Source: Clostridia bacterium
Lineage (GTDB): Bacteria; Bacillota; Sulfobacillia; SLMV01
Length of the DNA: 19,751 bases
Assembly: GCA_007133365.1 (NCBI GenBank)
Contig: SLMV01000053.1
Coordinates: 1 to 19,751 of the forward strand
Reading direction: 5' to 3'
Position 1 is the first letter of the stretch. Each line of letters opens with the position of its first letter. This document shows, one piece after another, positions 1 to 7,326 of this stretch. The notes under the pieces are model-generated. The model worked only from the letters and a program-made list of their open reading frames with translations. It made no database searches and had not been told where the DNA came from. A program made the position numbers and the translations under genes.

Positions 1-266
1 ACGGTGATCACGTGGCGTCCCGATTGCACGAGACGACCCAAGGCATCTAAGGTCTTATTCACCAACGGGGCCGGCGGGTCATGCCGTTCGAAAAGATCCC
101 CGGCGATGATCACCAATTGGATGTTCTTTGAATCCTCTAGGGCGAATGCCACCGCTCGCTGTAACAGCGAATCGCGCTCCTCTTGGCGGATGATCGCCCG
201 ATCACCCGGTAAGTAGGTGGGCTCCCACCCCAAATGAAGATCTGCCAAGTGTAACATGCGAACCAT
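1..266 (-). CDS. SbcD/Mre11-like metallophosphoesterase (DNA repair exonuclease), N-terminal part
   Basis: This gene runs off the left edge of the window, leaving about 88 N-terminal residues. They read MLHLADLHLGW (metal-binding D9 and H11) and then VIIAGDLFE (D57), the first two motifs of the calcineurin-like phosphoesterase fold. The spacing and the GDLFE form resemble SbcD/YhaO/Mre11-type nucleases, which process DNA ends using two metal ions. The last visible residues, RHVITV, are where these proteins lead into the GNHD motif, which would lie outside the window. The ATG at 266 is preceded by AGAAGGGAAAGG about 8 nt upstream; an internal ATG at 257 is the alternative start. It begins 28 bp after the aminotransferase stop on the same strand, so the two are probably cotranscribed. 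An SbcC-like partner may follow beyond the edge. A general phosphoesterase of another kind cannot be excluded. Confidence 0.8.
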   Translation of the reverse strand, partial: MVRMLHLADLHLGWEPTYLPGDRAIIRQEERDSLLQRAVAFALEDSKNIQLVIIAGDLFERHDPPAPLVNKTLDALGRLVQSGRHVIT

Positions 267-294
267 GGTCAACGCCTTTCCCTTCTTTCTCCGC

Positions 295-1470
295 TCATCC
301 GGATAAGTCGAACAATAATTTCCTCGCCGTCTCGGCCACATAATGAACGTCCTCAACGCTCATCGTGGGCTCTATCGGGAGGCAAGCCAAAGCGTCCGCC
401 ACCTTCTCAATGACCGGCAGCATACCCGGCTGACAACCCCGTTCGAGAAAGTACGGGTGGAGATGATCGGGCGGGATATATTGGAGTCCAACGCGGATGC
501 CGGCCTCGGCCATCTTTTGAACAAATTGATCACGAATTTGCGGTTCGACCAAAATGACATACGAACGGTAACTGCTGACCGCCTGGTCCAACACGCGTTG
601 GGCGCGACACGGCGCCGCCTTAAGATACTCGTCGTACACCGCGGCAATGGCCCGTCGTATCCCGAGGTCCCGCTCCAAATGGCGAAGTTTGACCCGGGCG
701 ACGGCCGCCTGAATGCTGTCCATTCGCTCATTGAGCCCTTTGATCACCATGCCATCGGGCTCCTTTACGGGTGGCAAGGGGTCGTCATGCCAATAGGGGG
801 ACTCGGCCCGCCCATAATGGCGGACCTCATTGATGCGCCGGTAGAGGTGCTCGTGGTGGGTCGTCAAAGCCCCCCCGCTTCCCAAAACCCCCAACACCTT
901 GCCGGCTGCCAGGCTGGTGCACCCGATGTCAGCTAAGCTGCCCGCCTTCTTCCCCCGGTACGTCGCGCCCACGGCCAGGGAAAAATCTTCGATCAACGTG
1001 ATATCATCGCGCCCGTCGAGCGCATCTCGTAACGCGTCCATATCAGCCGGGGCCCCATACATGTCCACCGCAATCACGGCGCGGGTCTTGGCACTCAACG
1101 TGTCCCTCAGCGACGCCGGATCCATATTGAGGGTTTCCTCACAGATGTCCACCCAGGTCAGCTGAGCACCCGTATGCAGCACGGCCAAGCTCGGAGCAAG
1201 ATCGCCTCCGGCCACGGTGAGGACCTCATCGTCAGGCCCCAACTCCAATGCCAAAAGGGCAATGTGTAACGAGGTGGTCCCGGACGTCACCGCCACCGAA
1301 TAGGCCGCATCGCAATAGGCGGCAAACTCTGCCTCAAACGCCGGAACCTCCGGGCCCATCACATAGTGACCATGATCCAACACCCTTTGGATGGCCTGAT
1401 CAATTTCTGCTTTGTCCTGGTAATACGCTAGATGACCTTTCCTCTCGGTCGGAATCTGGATCGTTCGCAT
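295..1470 (-). CDS. DegT/DnrJ/EryC1/StrS family PLP-dependent aminotransferase
   Basis: The product is about 391 residues, the usual size of fold-type I sugar aminotransferases of the DegT/DnrJ/EryC1/StrS family, which transfer an amino group to nucleotide-linked keto sugars or related cyclitols. Visible motifs (numbered from the ATG at 1476) are TSGTTSLHIAL near 64-74 (phosphate-binding turn), ED at 163-164 (Asp contacting the PLP pyridine nitrogen), and AAGKVLGVLGSGGA, where K193 aligns with the Schiff-base lysine. The region after the ED reads FSLAVGA rather than the common AAQAxGA, so it is not a typical sugar-nucleotide member. Start choice: the ATG at 1470 has GAGAGG about 7 nt upstream, whereas the ATG at 1476 lies almost on top of that site. 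The SbcD-like gene follows 28 bp downstream. The substrate cannot be read from the sequence, and no sugar-nucleotide genes are nearby. Confidence 0.88.
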   Translation of the reverse strand: MRTIQIPTERKGHLAYYQDKAEIDQAIQRVLDHGHYVMGPEVPAFEAEFAAYCDAAYSVAVTSGTTSLHIALLALELGPDDEVLTVAGGDLAPSLAVLHTGAQLTWVDICEETLNMDPASLRDTLSAKTRAVIAVDMYGAPADMDALRDALDGRDDITLIEDFSLAVGATYRGKKAGSLADIGCTSLAAGKVLGVLGSGGALTTHHEHLYRRINEVRHYGRAESPYWHDDPLPPVKEPDGMVIKGLNERMDSIQAAVARVKLRHLERDLGIRRAIAAVYDEYLKAAPCRAQRVLDQAVSSYRSYVILVEPQIRDQFVQKMAEAGIRVGLQYIPPDHLHPYFLERGCQPGMLPVIEKVADALACLPIEPTMSVEDVHYVAETARKLLFDLSG

Positions 1471-1476
1471 GCTCAT

Positions 1477-1837
1477 TCCTCTCTCTCAGATGACTGGGGA
1501 GAACCAAGGGTTCGCGCCCGACATCAAATTCAAGTCCACCCTCATCACATTGAAAATAACCTGCTTTACCGTTCACATCCTTATGCTTTCGATACGGCAA
1601 TCCGTTCCTCCTCCACCGGGTCAAAGTTGCGTCCATTTTGGAGGAACTGACCGGCGCTGGGTCGAAAGCCCATAGGGTTAGGTCATTTCATCCGCAATCA
1701 AACAAAGGGCGCATCAACGTCATCCGGTTCACGGCATCAAGGGATCCCGGGTGAATTCAGCCGGGTCGATTCGGACGGATTCACGGATGAACGGCATTCG
1801 CCCATCAAACGAAGCGTCCCATTAGAAAGGAGAACGT
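1477..1837. other. Divergent intergenic region, possibly holding a small ORF
   Basis: These 361 bp separate the minus-strand aminotransferase from the plus-strand M20 operon, so both promoters should lie here; no clear -35/-10 pair was found. On the minus strand, GGAGGAGG precedes a TTG at 1600 that opens a 66-codon frame ending at 1400, inside the aminotransferase. This could be a small protein, but half of it is only a shadow of the aminotransferase. On the plus side there is a dyad at 1746-1765, and the M20 ribosome-binding site AGAAAGGAGA lies just before 1838. Confidence 0.5.
1746..1765. promoter_or_regulatory. Imperfect 20-nt palindrome, possible operator of the M20 operon
   Basis: The sequence CCCGGGTGAATTCAGCCGGG is a dyad with nine of ten pairs matched and its centre at 1755/1756. 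It ends 72 bp before the first M20 start codon. Operator-like dyads of this size often bind dimeric repressors, but no regulator gene is adjacent and the assignment is inference. Confidence 0.25.
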
Positions 1838-3178
1838 ATGAACGTCCAATCCTTCATCAACCAATACCAAGAGGTCATGATCGAAGCGCTACGCGCCCTC
1901 ATACGGGAACCGCGCGTCTCCTCCACCGGCGAGGGGATGGAGCAACATCATGACCTTTTGTTGGATATCATGCGGGATGTTGGCATCGAGCCCCAGGTCC
2001 ATACCACGCCGGGATATCCCATCATCACGGGCACGATCGCGGGGAGAACCGACAAGACGCTCATGGTCTACGGGCACTACGATGTGCAACCGGCTGAACC
2101 CCTCGATGAGTGGGACTATCCGCCCTTTGGTGCCGAACGGGTAGACGATCGCATCTACGGTCGCGGCGCCATCGACGATAAGGGCAACTTTATGACGGCC
2201 ATACAGGCCCTTCGCTATTACCGCGAACAGGGCCAGAAACCGCCCATCAATGTGACCTTTGTGCTCGAAGGCGAAGAGGAAATCGGGAGTCCCCACCTCG
2301 AGGATTTCCTTCAAGCGCATCGCGACGAACTGACGCCGGATTCCATCATTGGCCTCGATGACTGCGTGCAACCCGATGGTCGTCCCAAAGTCGTATTGGG
2401 CCTAAAAGGAGGCTGCACGCTGGAGCTCGTGGCCCATGGAAAGACACAGTTTCATTCGCTTATGGCCGCCATCATTGAAAATCCGGCCTGGCGCCTGTTC
2501 TGGGCCTTGGGAACCATGAAACGTCCCGATGGGGAAATTACCATCGACGGTTTTCTCGATGACGTTCGCCCGCCGACCGAGATGGAACAGCAATTGGTTG
2601 ACGCCCTCGACTATGATGGCAAGGAGTGGCTCGAGGCCAGTGGCCGCGATGCCTTCCTCGGGGGAAAGACGGGGAATGCGGCCATGCATGACTTTTTCTT
2701 TAAGCCCACCTGTAACGTTGCCGGCATCATCGGCGGTTACACCGGTCCCGGTTTTCAAGGCGTAATTCCCCGAACCGTAACGGTGAAAATGGACTTACGG
2801 TTAGTGCCGAACCAGAGCCCGGACCGGGTCGCCCAGCAAGTTCGTGACCACCTTCGACGCCGAGGATTTTCCGACATTGAGGTCAACTACTTAAAAGGAG
2901 GCGACTGGTTCCGAACGGCACCCGATGCGCCCATCGTCCAGTGCCTCACCCAATCGGTCGATCAGGTCTTCGACGAAGGCGCCGCCGTCTGGGTCACCTA
3001 TGCCGGCGGCGGACCGGCGAGCAAGGTGGATCGCGTCTTTGGGGTGCCCCAGGTGGCCAGCGGGTTCGGCCCGGTGGGCGATCGCATCCACACCCCTAAT
3101 GAATACATGACGGTGGATCTATACCTAAAGGGGATTCAAACCATGATTCATACGTTCGACGCTTACGCCCGGACGTGA
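1838..3178 (+). CDS. M20 family dipeptidase (copy 1)
   Basis: This 446-residue protein is a zinc peptidase of the M20 (ArgE/DapE/ACY1/CPG2) family in its dipeptidase branch, which cleaves dipeptides or N-acyl amino acids in the cytoplasm. Expected di-zinc ligands are H80 in GHYDVQP (with D82 supporting), D113 in GRGAIDDKG, the catalytic/ligand pair E147-E148 in EGEEEIGS, D174 in LDDCVQPDGRP, and H418 in GDRIHTPNEYM. The lid domain carries FHS at 205-207, where family members use a His (H206 here) from the partner subunit. The usual HSG-YGG wording is HSLMAA here, a local variant. The ATG at 1838 follows AGAAAGGAGA with good spacing. A closely related second copy begins 60 bp downstream with every motif at the same residue number, so this is a tandem duplication. 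Substrate specificity is not readable. Confidence 0.93.
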   Translation: MNVQSFINQYQEVMIEALRALIREPRVSSTGEGMEQHHDLLLDIMRDVGIEPQVHTTPGYPIITGTIAGRTDKTLMVYGHYDVQPAEPLDEWDYPPFGAERVDDRIYGRGAIDDKGNFMTAIQALRYYREQGQKPPINVTFVLEGEEEIGSPHLEDFLQAHRDELTPDSIIGLDDCVQPDGRPKVVLGLKGGCTLELVAHGKTQFHSLMAAIIENPAWRLFWALGTMKRPDGEITIDGFLDDVRPPTEMEQQLVDALDYDGKEWLEASGRDAFLGGKTGNAAMHDFFFKPTCNVAGIIGGYTGPGFQGVIPRTVTVKMDLRLVPNQSPDRVAQQVRDHLRRRGFSDIEVNYLKGGDWFRTAPDAPIVQCLTQSVDQVFDEGAAVWVTYAGGGPASKVDRVFGVPQVASGFGPVGDRIHTPNEYMTVDLYLKGIQTMIHTFDAYART

Positions 3179-3238
3179 CCGAGCCGCGTTCACCAGCAGC
3201 GAAAACCTGTTATTGCAAGTTTTTGGGAGGGATCATCC

Positions 3239-4594
3239 GTGACCATCCAGACATTTCTTAAAGAACATGAAGCCTCAATCCTCGATAACCTGACAAAGCT
3301 CCTCCGACAGCCCAGCATTTCGGCCACCGGAGAGGGGATGGCGGCGTGCGCCGAGGTGGTGGCTCGGCTCATGCGGGACGCCGGACTTGACACCAAAATC
3401 CACCCAACCCCGGGATATCCGGTCGTGGTGGGACGAATTGAGGGCGACGCCGACCGGACCCTCTTGATCTACGGTCATTATGACGTGCAACCTCCGGATC
3501 CCCTCGAAGACTGGGATTTTAACCCCTTCGGCGCCGAACGGGTCGGCAATCGCATCTATGCCCGGGGCGCCATCGATGATAAGGGAAATTTCCTGGCGGC
3601 CGTGGAAGCCATCCGCTACTACACCGAGCAAGGACGCCGCCCCCCCATCAACGTGGTGGTCGTCATCGAGGGCGAAGAAGAAATTTCCAGTCCCAACCTA
3701 TTGGACTTTCTAAAAGCCCACCGAGATGAATTTCAAGCCGATGCCCTGATCGACCTTGACGACTGCGTGCAACCCGATGGTCGTCCCAAGATTGTCACCG
3801 GAATGAAGGGCATCTGCTATGTCGAATTGAGTGTAAGGAGCGAACGCGAGTTCCATTCGCTCATGTCTCCCTTGCTTATCAATCCGGCCTGGCGCTTGAC
3901 CTGGGCCCTCGCTTCGTTAAAGGATGCCGATGAAACCATCACCATCGATGACTTTTACGAAGATGTCCGCGATCCCACCCCGGCGGAGGAACGGGCTTTG
4001 AAGCGGCTCGAGTATGACGGGGCGGAATGGCTCACCGACGCCAAGCAGCAACGCTTCGTCGGCGGACGGGACCCCGACTCGGCCATGCACGCTTTTTTCT
4101 TCCTCCCGAGCTGCAATATTTGCGGGCTCGTCGGCGGTTACACCGGCGAGGGATCAAAAACGGTGATCCCCAAGAAGGCAACGGCAAAAATTGATTTCCG
4201 CCTGGTGCCCGATCAAACCCCTCAGGGTGTTCTTCGTAAACTCCGAGACCATCTCGACGCCCGCGGCTTTACCGATGTTACCATCGAACAACTCGGTGCC
4301 ACCCCCTGGTATCGGAATTCGCCGGAAGTTCCGGTCGCTTTGGCGCTTCGACAAGCGGTCGATGACGTGTTTCCCGAAGGAGCAGCGGTTTGGGTGACCT
4401 ATGCCGGCTCCGGACCCGCCGCGCTTTTCGATGAAGCCCTCAACATCCCGCAAGCCTACACCGGGTTCGGTCCCGTAGGCGATCGCATCCACGCACCGAA
4501 TGAATACATGACCACCGATCTATATTTTTCCGCCATCGAAGTCATGGTTTTGGCGTACGAATATTTCGCTCAGCTGGATCCGAAAGAAGGTTGA
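3239..4594 (+). CDS. M20 family dipeptidase (copy 2, tandem paralog)
   Basis: This 451-residue paralog of the upstream M20 dipeptidase keeps the complete ligand set at identical residue numbers: H80 and D82 in GHYDVQP, D113, E147-E148 in EGEEEIS, D174, H206 in FHSLM, and H418. The alignment is essentially gap-free until the C-terminal extension. It starts with GTG at 3239, supported by GGGAGGG about 7 nt upstream. Its stop is 4 bp before the ATG of the oxidoreductase, implying translational coupling. A 29-bp stretch around the D174 loop (3761-3789) is identical in DNA to 2360-2388 of copy 1, although the surrounding codons have diverged. The two copies may act on different dipeptides or form a heterodimer, since the M20 lid domain makes dimers; that is inference. 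Confidence 0.93.
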   Translation: MTIQTFLKEHEASILDNLTKLLRQPSISATGEGMAACAEVVARLMRDAGLDTKIHPTPGYPVVVGRIEGDADRTLLIYGHYDVQPPDPLEDWDFNPFGAERVGNRIYARGAIDDKGNFLAAVEAIRYYTEQGRRPPINVVVVIEGEEEISSPNLLDFLKAHRDEFQADALIDLDDCVQPDGRPKIVTGMKGICYVELSVRSEREFHSLMSPLLINPAWRLTWALASLKDADETITIDDFYEDVRDPTPAEERALKRLEYDGAEWLTDAKQQRFVGGRDPDSAMHAFFFLPSCNICGLVGGYTGEGSKTVIPKKATAKIDFRLVPDQTPQGVLRKLRDHLDARGFTDVTIEQLGATPWYRNSPEVPVALALRQAVDDVFPEGAAVWVTYAGSGPAALFDEALNIPQAYTGFGPVGDRIHAPNEYMTTDLYFSAIEVMVLAYEYFAQLDPKEG

Positions 4595-4598
4595 TGCC

Positions 4599-5693
4599 AT
4601 GACACTTCGCGTTTTACAGGTCGGGGTGGGTGCCCGCGGTCGCTTATGGCGCCAGGTTCTTCAGCGGATTGATTCGTGTAAGATCGTGGGGTTCGTTGAC
4701 ATCGACCCCTCGGCCCTCGAACAAATGAAGGCGGCCTTCCCCGATGACGAACTGGTAATGGAAACCGATCTTCGCCCCGCCATCGAACGAACCAAGCCGG
4801 ATGTTTTGGTTTTGGTGACACCGCCCGAGACCCATCGCGAACAGGTCCGAATCGGCTTGGAATTTGGCATCGCGCTGATGGTGGAAAAACCCCTTTCCAC
4901 TGACCTCGGCGAGGCATGGGCACTGACGAAAATGGCAAAAGAAGCGGGCGTTCCCATGTCCATTTGTCTCAATTTCCGCTATCTCGAAGTGACGCAAGGA
5001 ATCAAGCGCCTCATCGAAGAGGAGGTCAAAGGCACCCCGAACTTCGGTCAGTTTACCTATCTTCGAAACCGCGACGGCAAGATGCCGGGGTTGAATCGTT
5101 ATCCACTTTATATGAAGCACCCCATGCTCCTCGAGCAGTCGATTCATCACTTCGATCTAATTCGCTATGTCTATGGCCGAGAGGTCCAGTCCGTTCAAGC
5201 CGAAACCTGGAATCCGCCCTGGAGTATGTATGCTGGCGATAGCAACGTTGCCGCCCTCTTAACCCTCGAGGACGATCTCCGGGTGCAATATTTGGGAACT
5301 TGGACCAGCGGTTGGAATGATATGGGGTTTGAGTGGCGCACGGACTGTAGCCGAGGCGTCATCATCCAAAAACAACTGTTTTCGGACCTTTATTACGCGG
5401 ACATGCAGTCGGACGACCCAAATCCCGTTATTGAGAAGGGGGGCGGTGGCGGTGGTGGCCCGCTCGAACGCGTTTCGTTTGTTAGCGAAGACGAACCCTT
5501 CTTTGACGACACCGAAGCCCTCATGCGACAATTCGCACATGCTCTGGCCGATGAAGGGGTGCCCTATCCCTCCACTGCCCAAGATCACCTCCGATCGCTC
5601 GCCGTGGTTTTCGCCGCGATTCGATCCGCTGAGGAAGGCCGGCGCATCACCCTCGATGCGATTTATCGAGATTATGGGATCTCGATATCATAA
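4599..5693 (+). CDS. Gfo/Idh/MocA family NAD(P)-dependent oxidoreductase
   Basis: The product is 364 residues, normal for the family, which oxidises or reduces sugars, inositols and related compounds with NAD(P). The Rossmann start reads VLQVGVGARGRLWR (residues 5-18) with the acidic end of beta-2 at VDIDP (33-37). VTPPETH (73-79) and EKP (96-98) are the family's nucleotide and active-site motifs; K97 is the usual catalytic lysine. SIHHFD (181-186) matches the family HxxD, with H183 the likely acid/base. Residues 281-287 are seven glycines in a row, probably a surface loop. The ATG at 4599 follows GAAGG and lies 4 bp after the M20 copy-2 stop, so the three genes form one operon. Pairing with two dipeptidases suggests a substrate released by peptide or amide hydrolysis, but none can be named. 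Confidence 0.88.
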   Translation: MTLRVLQVGVGARGRLWRQVLQRIDSCKIVGFVDIDPSALEQMKAAFPDDELVMETDLRPAIERTKPDVLVLVTPPETHREQVRIGLEFGIALMVEKPLSTDLGEAWALTKMAKEAGVPMSICLNFRYLEVTQGIKRLIEEEVKGTPNFGQFTYLRNRDGKMPGLNRYPLYMKHPMLLEQSIHHFDLIRYVYGREVQSVQAETWNPPWSMYAGDSNVAALLTLEDDLRVQYLGTWTSGWNDMGFEWRTDCSRGVIIQKQLFSDLYYADMQSDDPNPVIEKGGGGGGGPLERVSFVSEDEPFFDDTEALMRQFAHALADEGVPYPSTAQDHLRSLAVVFAAIRSAEEGRRITLDAIYRDYGISIS

Positions 5694-6285
5694 AGGTGGC
5701 CGATCCTCGGTCGTTTCGACACCGCTCGCAATCTATTTGAGTCCAACGCTCGAGCGTGATGGGATCCCATCACGCTCGACGTCTCGCCAAGCGCACCGTT
5801 TCCTAGCAATTGAATGCGATCCGGGTCGAATCATGCCCAAAATCCCCCACCCGCACCCGATTGATGCGCCGACTCTTCGGGCAAAAAGAAAGCATCGGAA
5901 ACGAAATCGCATGTGTCGGAACCGAACCGGATGATGGGGACGATTGCCCACGGATTTTCTGCCGCTTTCAACCGGACCCGCAAACGCTCGCCACTCCGTG
6001 AGATCCCTCGCACCGGTCGCAGATCTCTCTCGGGATCATGTCGAGACCAAATCGGCCGATCCCGGGGATCATTCGTCCAACGCCAGGCCCCACTATCGTC
6101 ACCTTTTTTGCCAAGTGCACGTGATGCTTGGCGCCTCCGTTACCGCCCAATGCGTCGAAATAGGGTATACTCAAATCGTTCGCCATTGAAAATAGGAGGA
6201 ATGGTGGAAGAAATCCCTTTATTCACTTGAAATATCGTTCCAATTGTTATAGATTTAAGTTTACACAGTATCGAGTATCGCCAAC
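5694..6285. other. Gene-poor stretch between the M20/oxidoreductase operon and the riboswitch
   Basis: Nearly 600 bp with no convincing gene. It holds the 30-nt palindrome at 5750-5779, a smaller dyad GATCCCGGGGATC near 6058-6070, and the pair GCCAAG...CTTGGC at 6110-6132, which has a T-run only on its 5' side and so is not a terminator. Open frames on both strands (for example 5913-6230 plus and 5968-6186 minus) are rich in Arg, Pro and Ser and resemble no family known to me. An AGGAGG at 6196-6201 is followed by only a nine-codon frame (MVEEIPLFT). The composition becomes AT-rich from about 6180, consistent with a promoter for the riboswitch transcript, but no clear consensus pair was found. 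Confidence 0.5.
5750..5779. repeat. 30-nt perfect palindrome
   Basis: The arm TCGAGCGTGATGGGA is followed directly by its exact reverse complement, centred at 5764/5765. It lies 57 bp after the oxidoreductase stop. As RNA it could fold into a stable hairpin, but neither side carries a T-run, so it is not a standard intrinsic terminator. It may be a Rho-dependent or mRNA-stabilising hairpin, or a protein-binding site. The symmetry is seen directly; the role is inferred. Confidence 0.75.
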
Positions 6286-6401
6286 AAACGAGTCGCTAGA
6301 CGCGACAAGGGCAAACACATCGAAAGATGTGGACGCAAAATTACAGGTCTAAGGCCTAAACGGCTAGGACGGCTGGGTTGCCGAACGGAAGGGGCTCGTT
6401 T
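6286..6401 (+). promoter_or_regulatory. Cyclic di-GMP-I (GEMM-I) riboswitch
   Basis: The core matches the GEMM-I consensus: GGGCAAA at 6309-6315, a six-pair hairpin CACATC-GAAA-GATGTG at 6316-6331 with a GNRA tetraloop, GACGCAAA at 6332-6339, CCTAAAC at about 6355-6361 (tetraloop receptor side), and a closing hairpin CGGC...GCCG at 6361-6383 with the GGGTT-type internal segment. An outer helix AAACGAG (6286-6292) with CTCGTTT (6395-6401) encloses the aptamer. Members of this class bind c-di-GMP and control motility, pilus, matrix and signalling genes. Here the first downstream gene is the double zinc-ribbon protein and then the PilB-like ATPase. No GC-rich terminator with a T-run follows. A UUCG-loop hairpin (6414-6425) overlaps a CCTC that could pair with the GAGG of the ribosome-binding site, so translational control is possible. 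Confidence 0.9.
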
Positions 6402-6464
6402 TCTATTGAAGGCGGGTTTCGACCCTCTGTCTATCAAGGAGCAAAGGAAAGCGAGGCGGATAAT

Positions 6465-7193
6465 ATGAAGGAGCTGAGGGGGGGCAACTGTCCACAATGT
6501 AAGGTTAGCGGCTGCTTTTTCTGGCTGGGACCTCCCGAGGGTATCCTGCACTGGTACTGTCCGAACTGTCGAGAAGAGGGGATCAGCGGCACCTATGAGC
6601 AAAAGCGAGCCATCGCGAACGCTCGGTCGGAAAGGACGCTCGAACCGGCCCCGGTGCTCGTCAAGACCCAGGAAGGATCGGCACTAAGCGAAGATCATGT
6701 TGAAAAGAAGAACCCGCAGGGGCTAGCGGGCGAACGGCAATCGGACCCATCTGAAAAGCAAATGCCCGCTCCCCGACAGCCGGCACGTGCCAGTGGGGGT
6801 AAACAGGAACATCATCAATCGACCCCAGCCCCAAATGACAGGATTGCAAGTGGAAACGGCAGCTCATTAGCACCAACCCCGATGGGCCTCGAAAGCGAAA
6901 AAAGAGAGGAAAGCGAAATCCCGAGATACGGCCCCCATGCCCAATCTTCCCAAACCGAGATGCGAATGACACCGGAAGACGCCAAACCGAGCAAGTACGG
7001 ACCTCCGCAGGAAGAAACCAATTCGGTAAGAGCAGAGGGAACCTCCCCTGAAAACACCCACGGGCCACCCCGACGGGTCTGTCCCGAATGCCAAAGCAAA
7101 GATCCCATGTTCTGGGTTGACGCAGAAGGCGCGCTGTGCTGGTTCTGCCCCCAATGCGAAAAGAAGGGCGTTGCGTATAAAGTCATGAAATGA
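6465..7193 (+). CDS. Double zinc-ribbon protein with a long disordered linker, c-di-GMP-riboswitch controlled
   Basis: I do not recognise this 242-residue protein as a named family. It has two similar zinc ribbons at its ends: C9-x2-C12 ... C32-x2-C35 and C206-x2-C209 ... C228-x2-C231. Both share the pattern CPxC, a FW pair, a Gly/Glu turn, a W(Y/F)CPxC and a basic or acidic tail, so one is probably a duplicate of the other. Residues about 45-200 are rich in Pro, Ser, Glu, Gln and Lys, with no hydrophobic core, and contain two YGP(H/P) segments (155-158 and 178-181). There is no signal peptide or membrane span. The ATG at 6465 follows GAGGCGG by 5 nt and is preferred over an upstream in-frame ATG at 6378, which lies inside the riboswitch. 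The PilB-like gene follows 133 bp later. A scaffold or nucleic-acid or protein adaptor role is only inference. Confidence 0.8.
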   Translation: MKELRGGNCPQCKVSGCFFWLGPPEGILHWYCPNCREEGISGTYEQKRAIANARSERTLEPAPVLVKTQEGSALSEDHVEKKNPQGLAGERQSDPSEKQMPAPRQPARASGGKQEHHQSTPAPNDRIASGNGSSLAPTPMGLESEKREESEIPRYGPHAQSSQTEMRMTPEDAKPSKYGPPQEETNSVRAEGTSPENTHGPPRRVCPECQSKDPMFWVDAEGALCWFCPQCEKKGVAYKVMK

Positions 7194-7326
7194 GGAGGAT
7201 CATAACATCACGGCGACGCCAGGATCATTGGCATGATCACCGTTTGATCCCGATCAAGGGTGGGACCGCTCAAAAAGCGCCGTGGTCAGGATGAAGAAGA
7301 AACGTCGGGATGAAAGGGGGCATTGG

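Noticed and set aside
6110..6132. Inverted repeat GCCAAG...CTTGGC next to a run of six T
   Set aside because: The T-run is on the 5' side on the plus strand and becomes an A-run on the minus strand, so it cannot be an intrinsic terminator in either direction.
5913..6230. Plus-strand frame of about 105 codons in the gene-poor stretch
   Set aside because: Rich in Arg, Ser and Pro, no ribosome-binding site at its start and no recognisable motif; a minus-strand frame (5968-6186) overlaps it with equally weak support.
6194..6230. AGGAGG followed by a nine-codon frame upstream of the riboswitch
   Set aside because: The ATG is directly attached to the site and the peptide is too short to judge; it may be a relic, but nothing supports a leader function.
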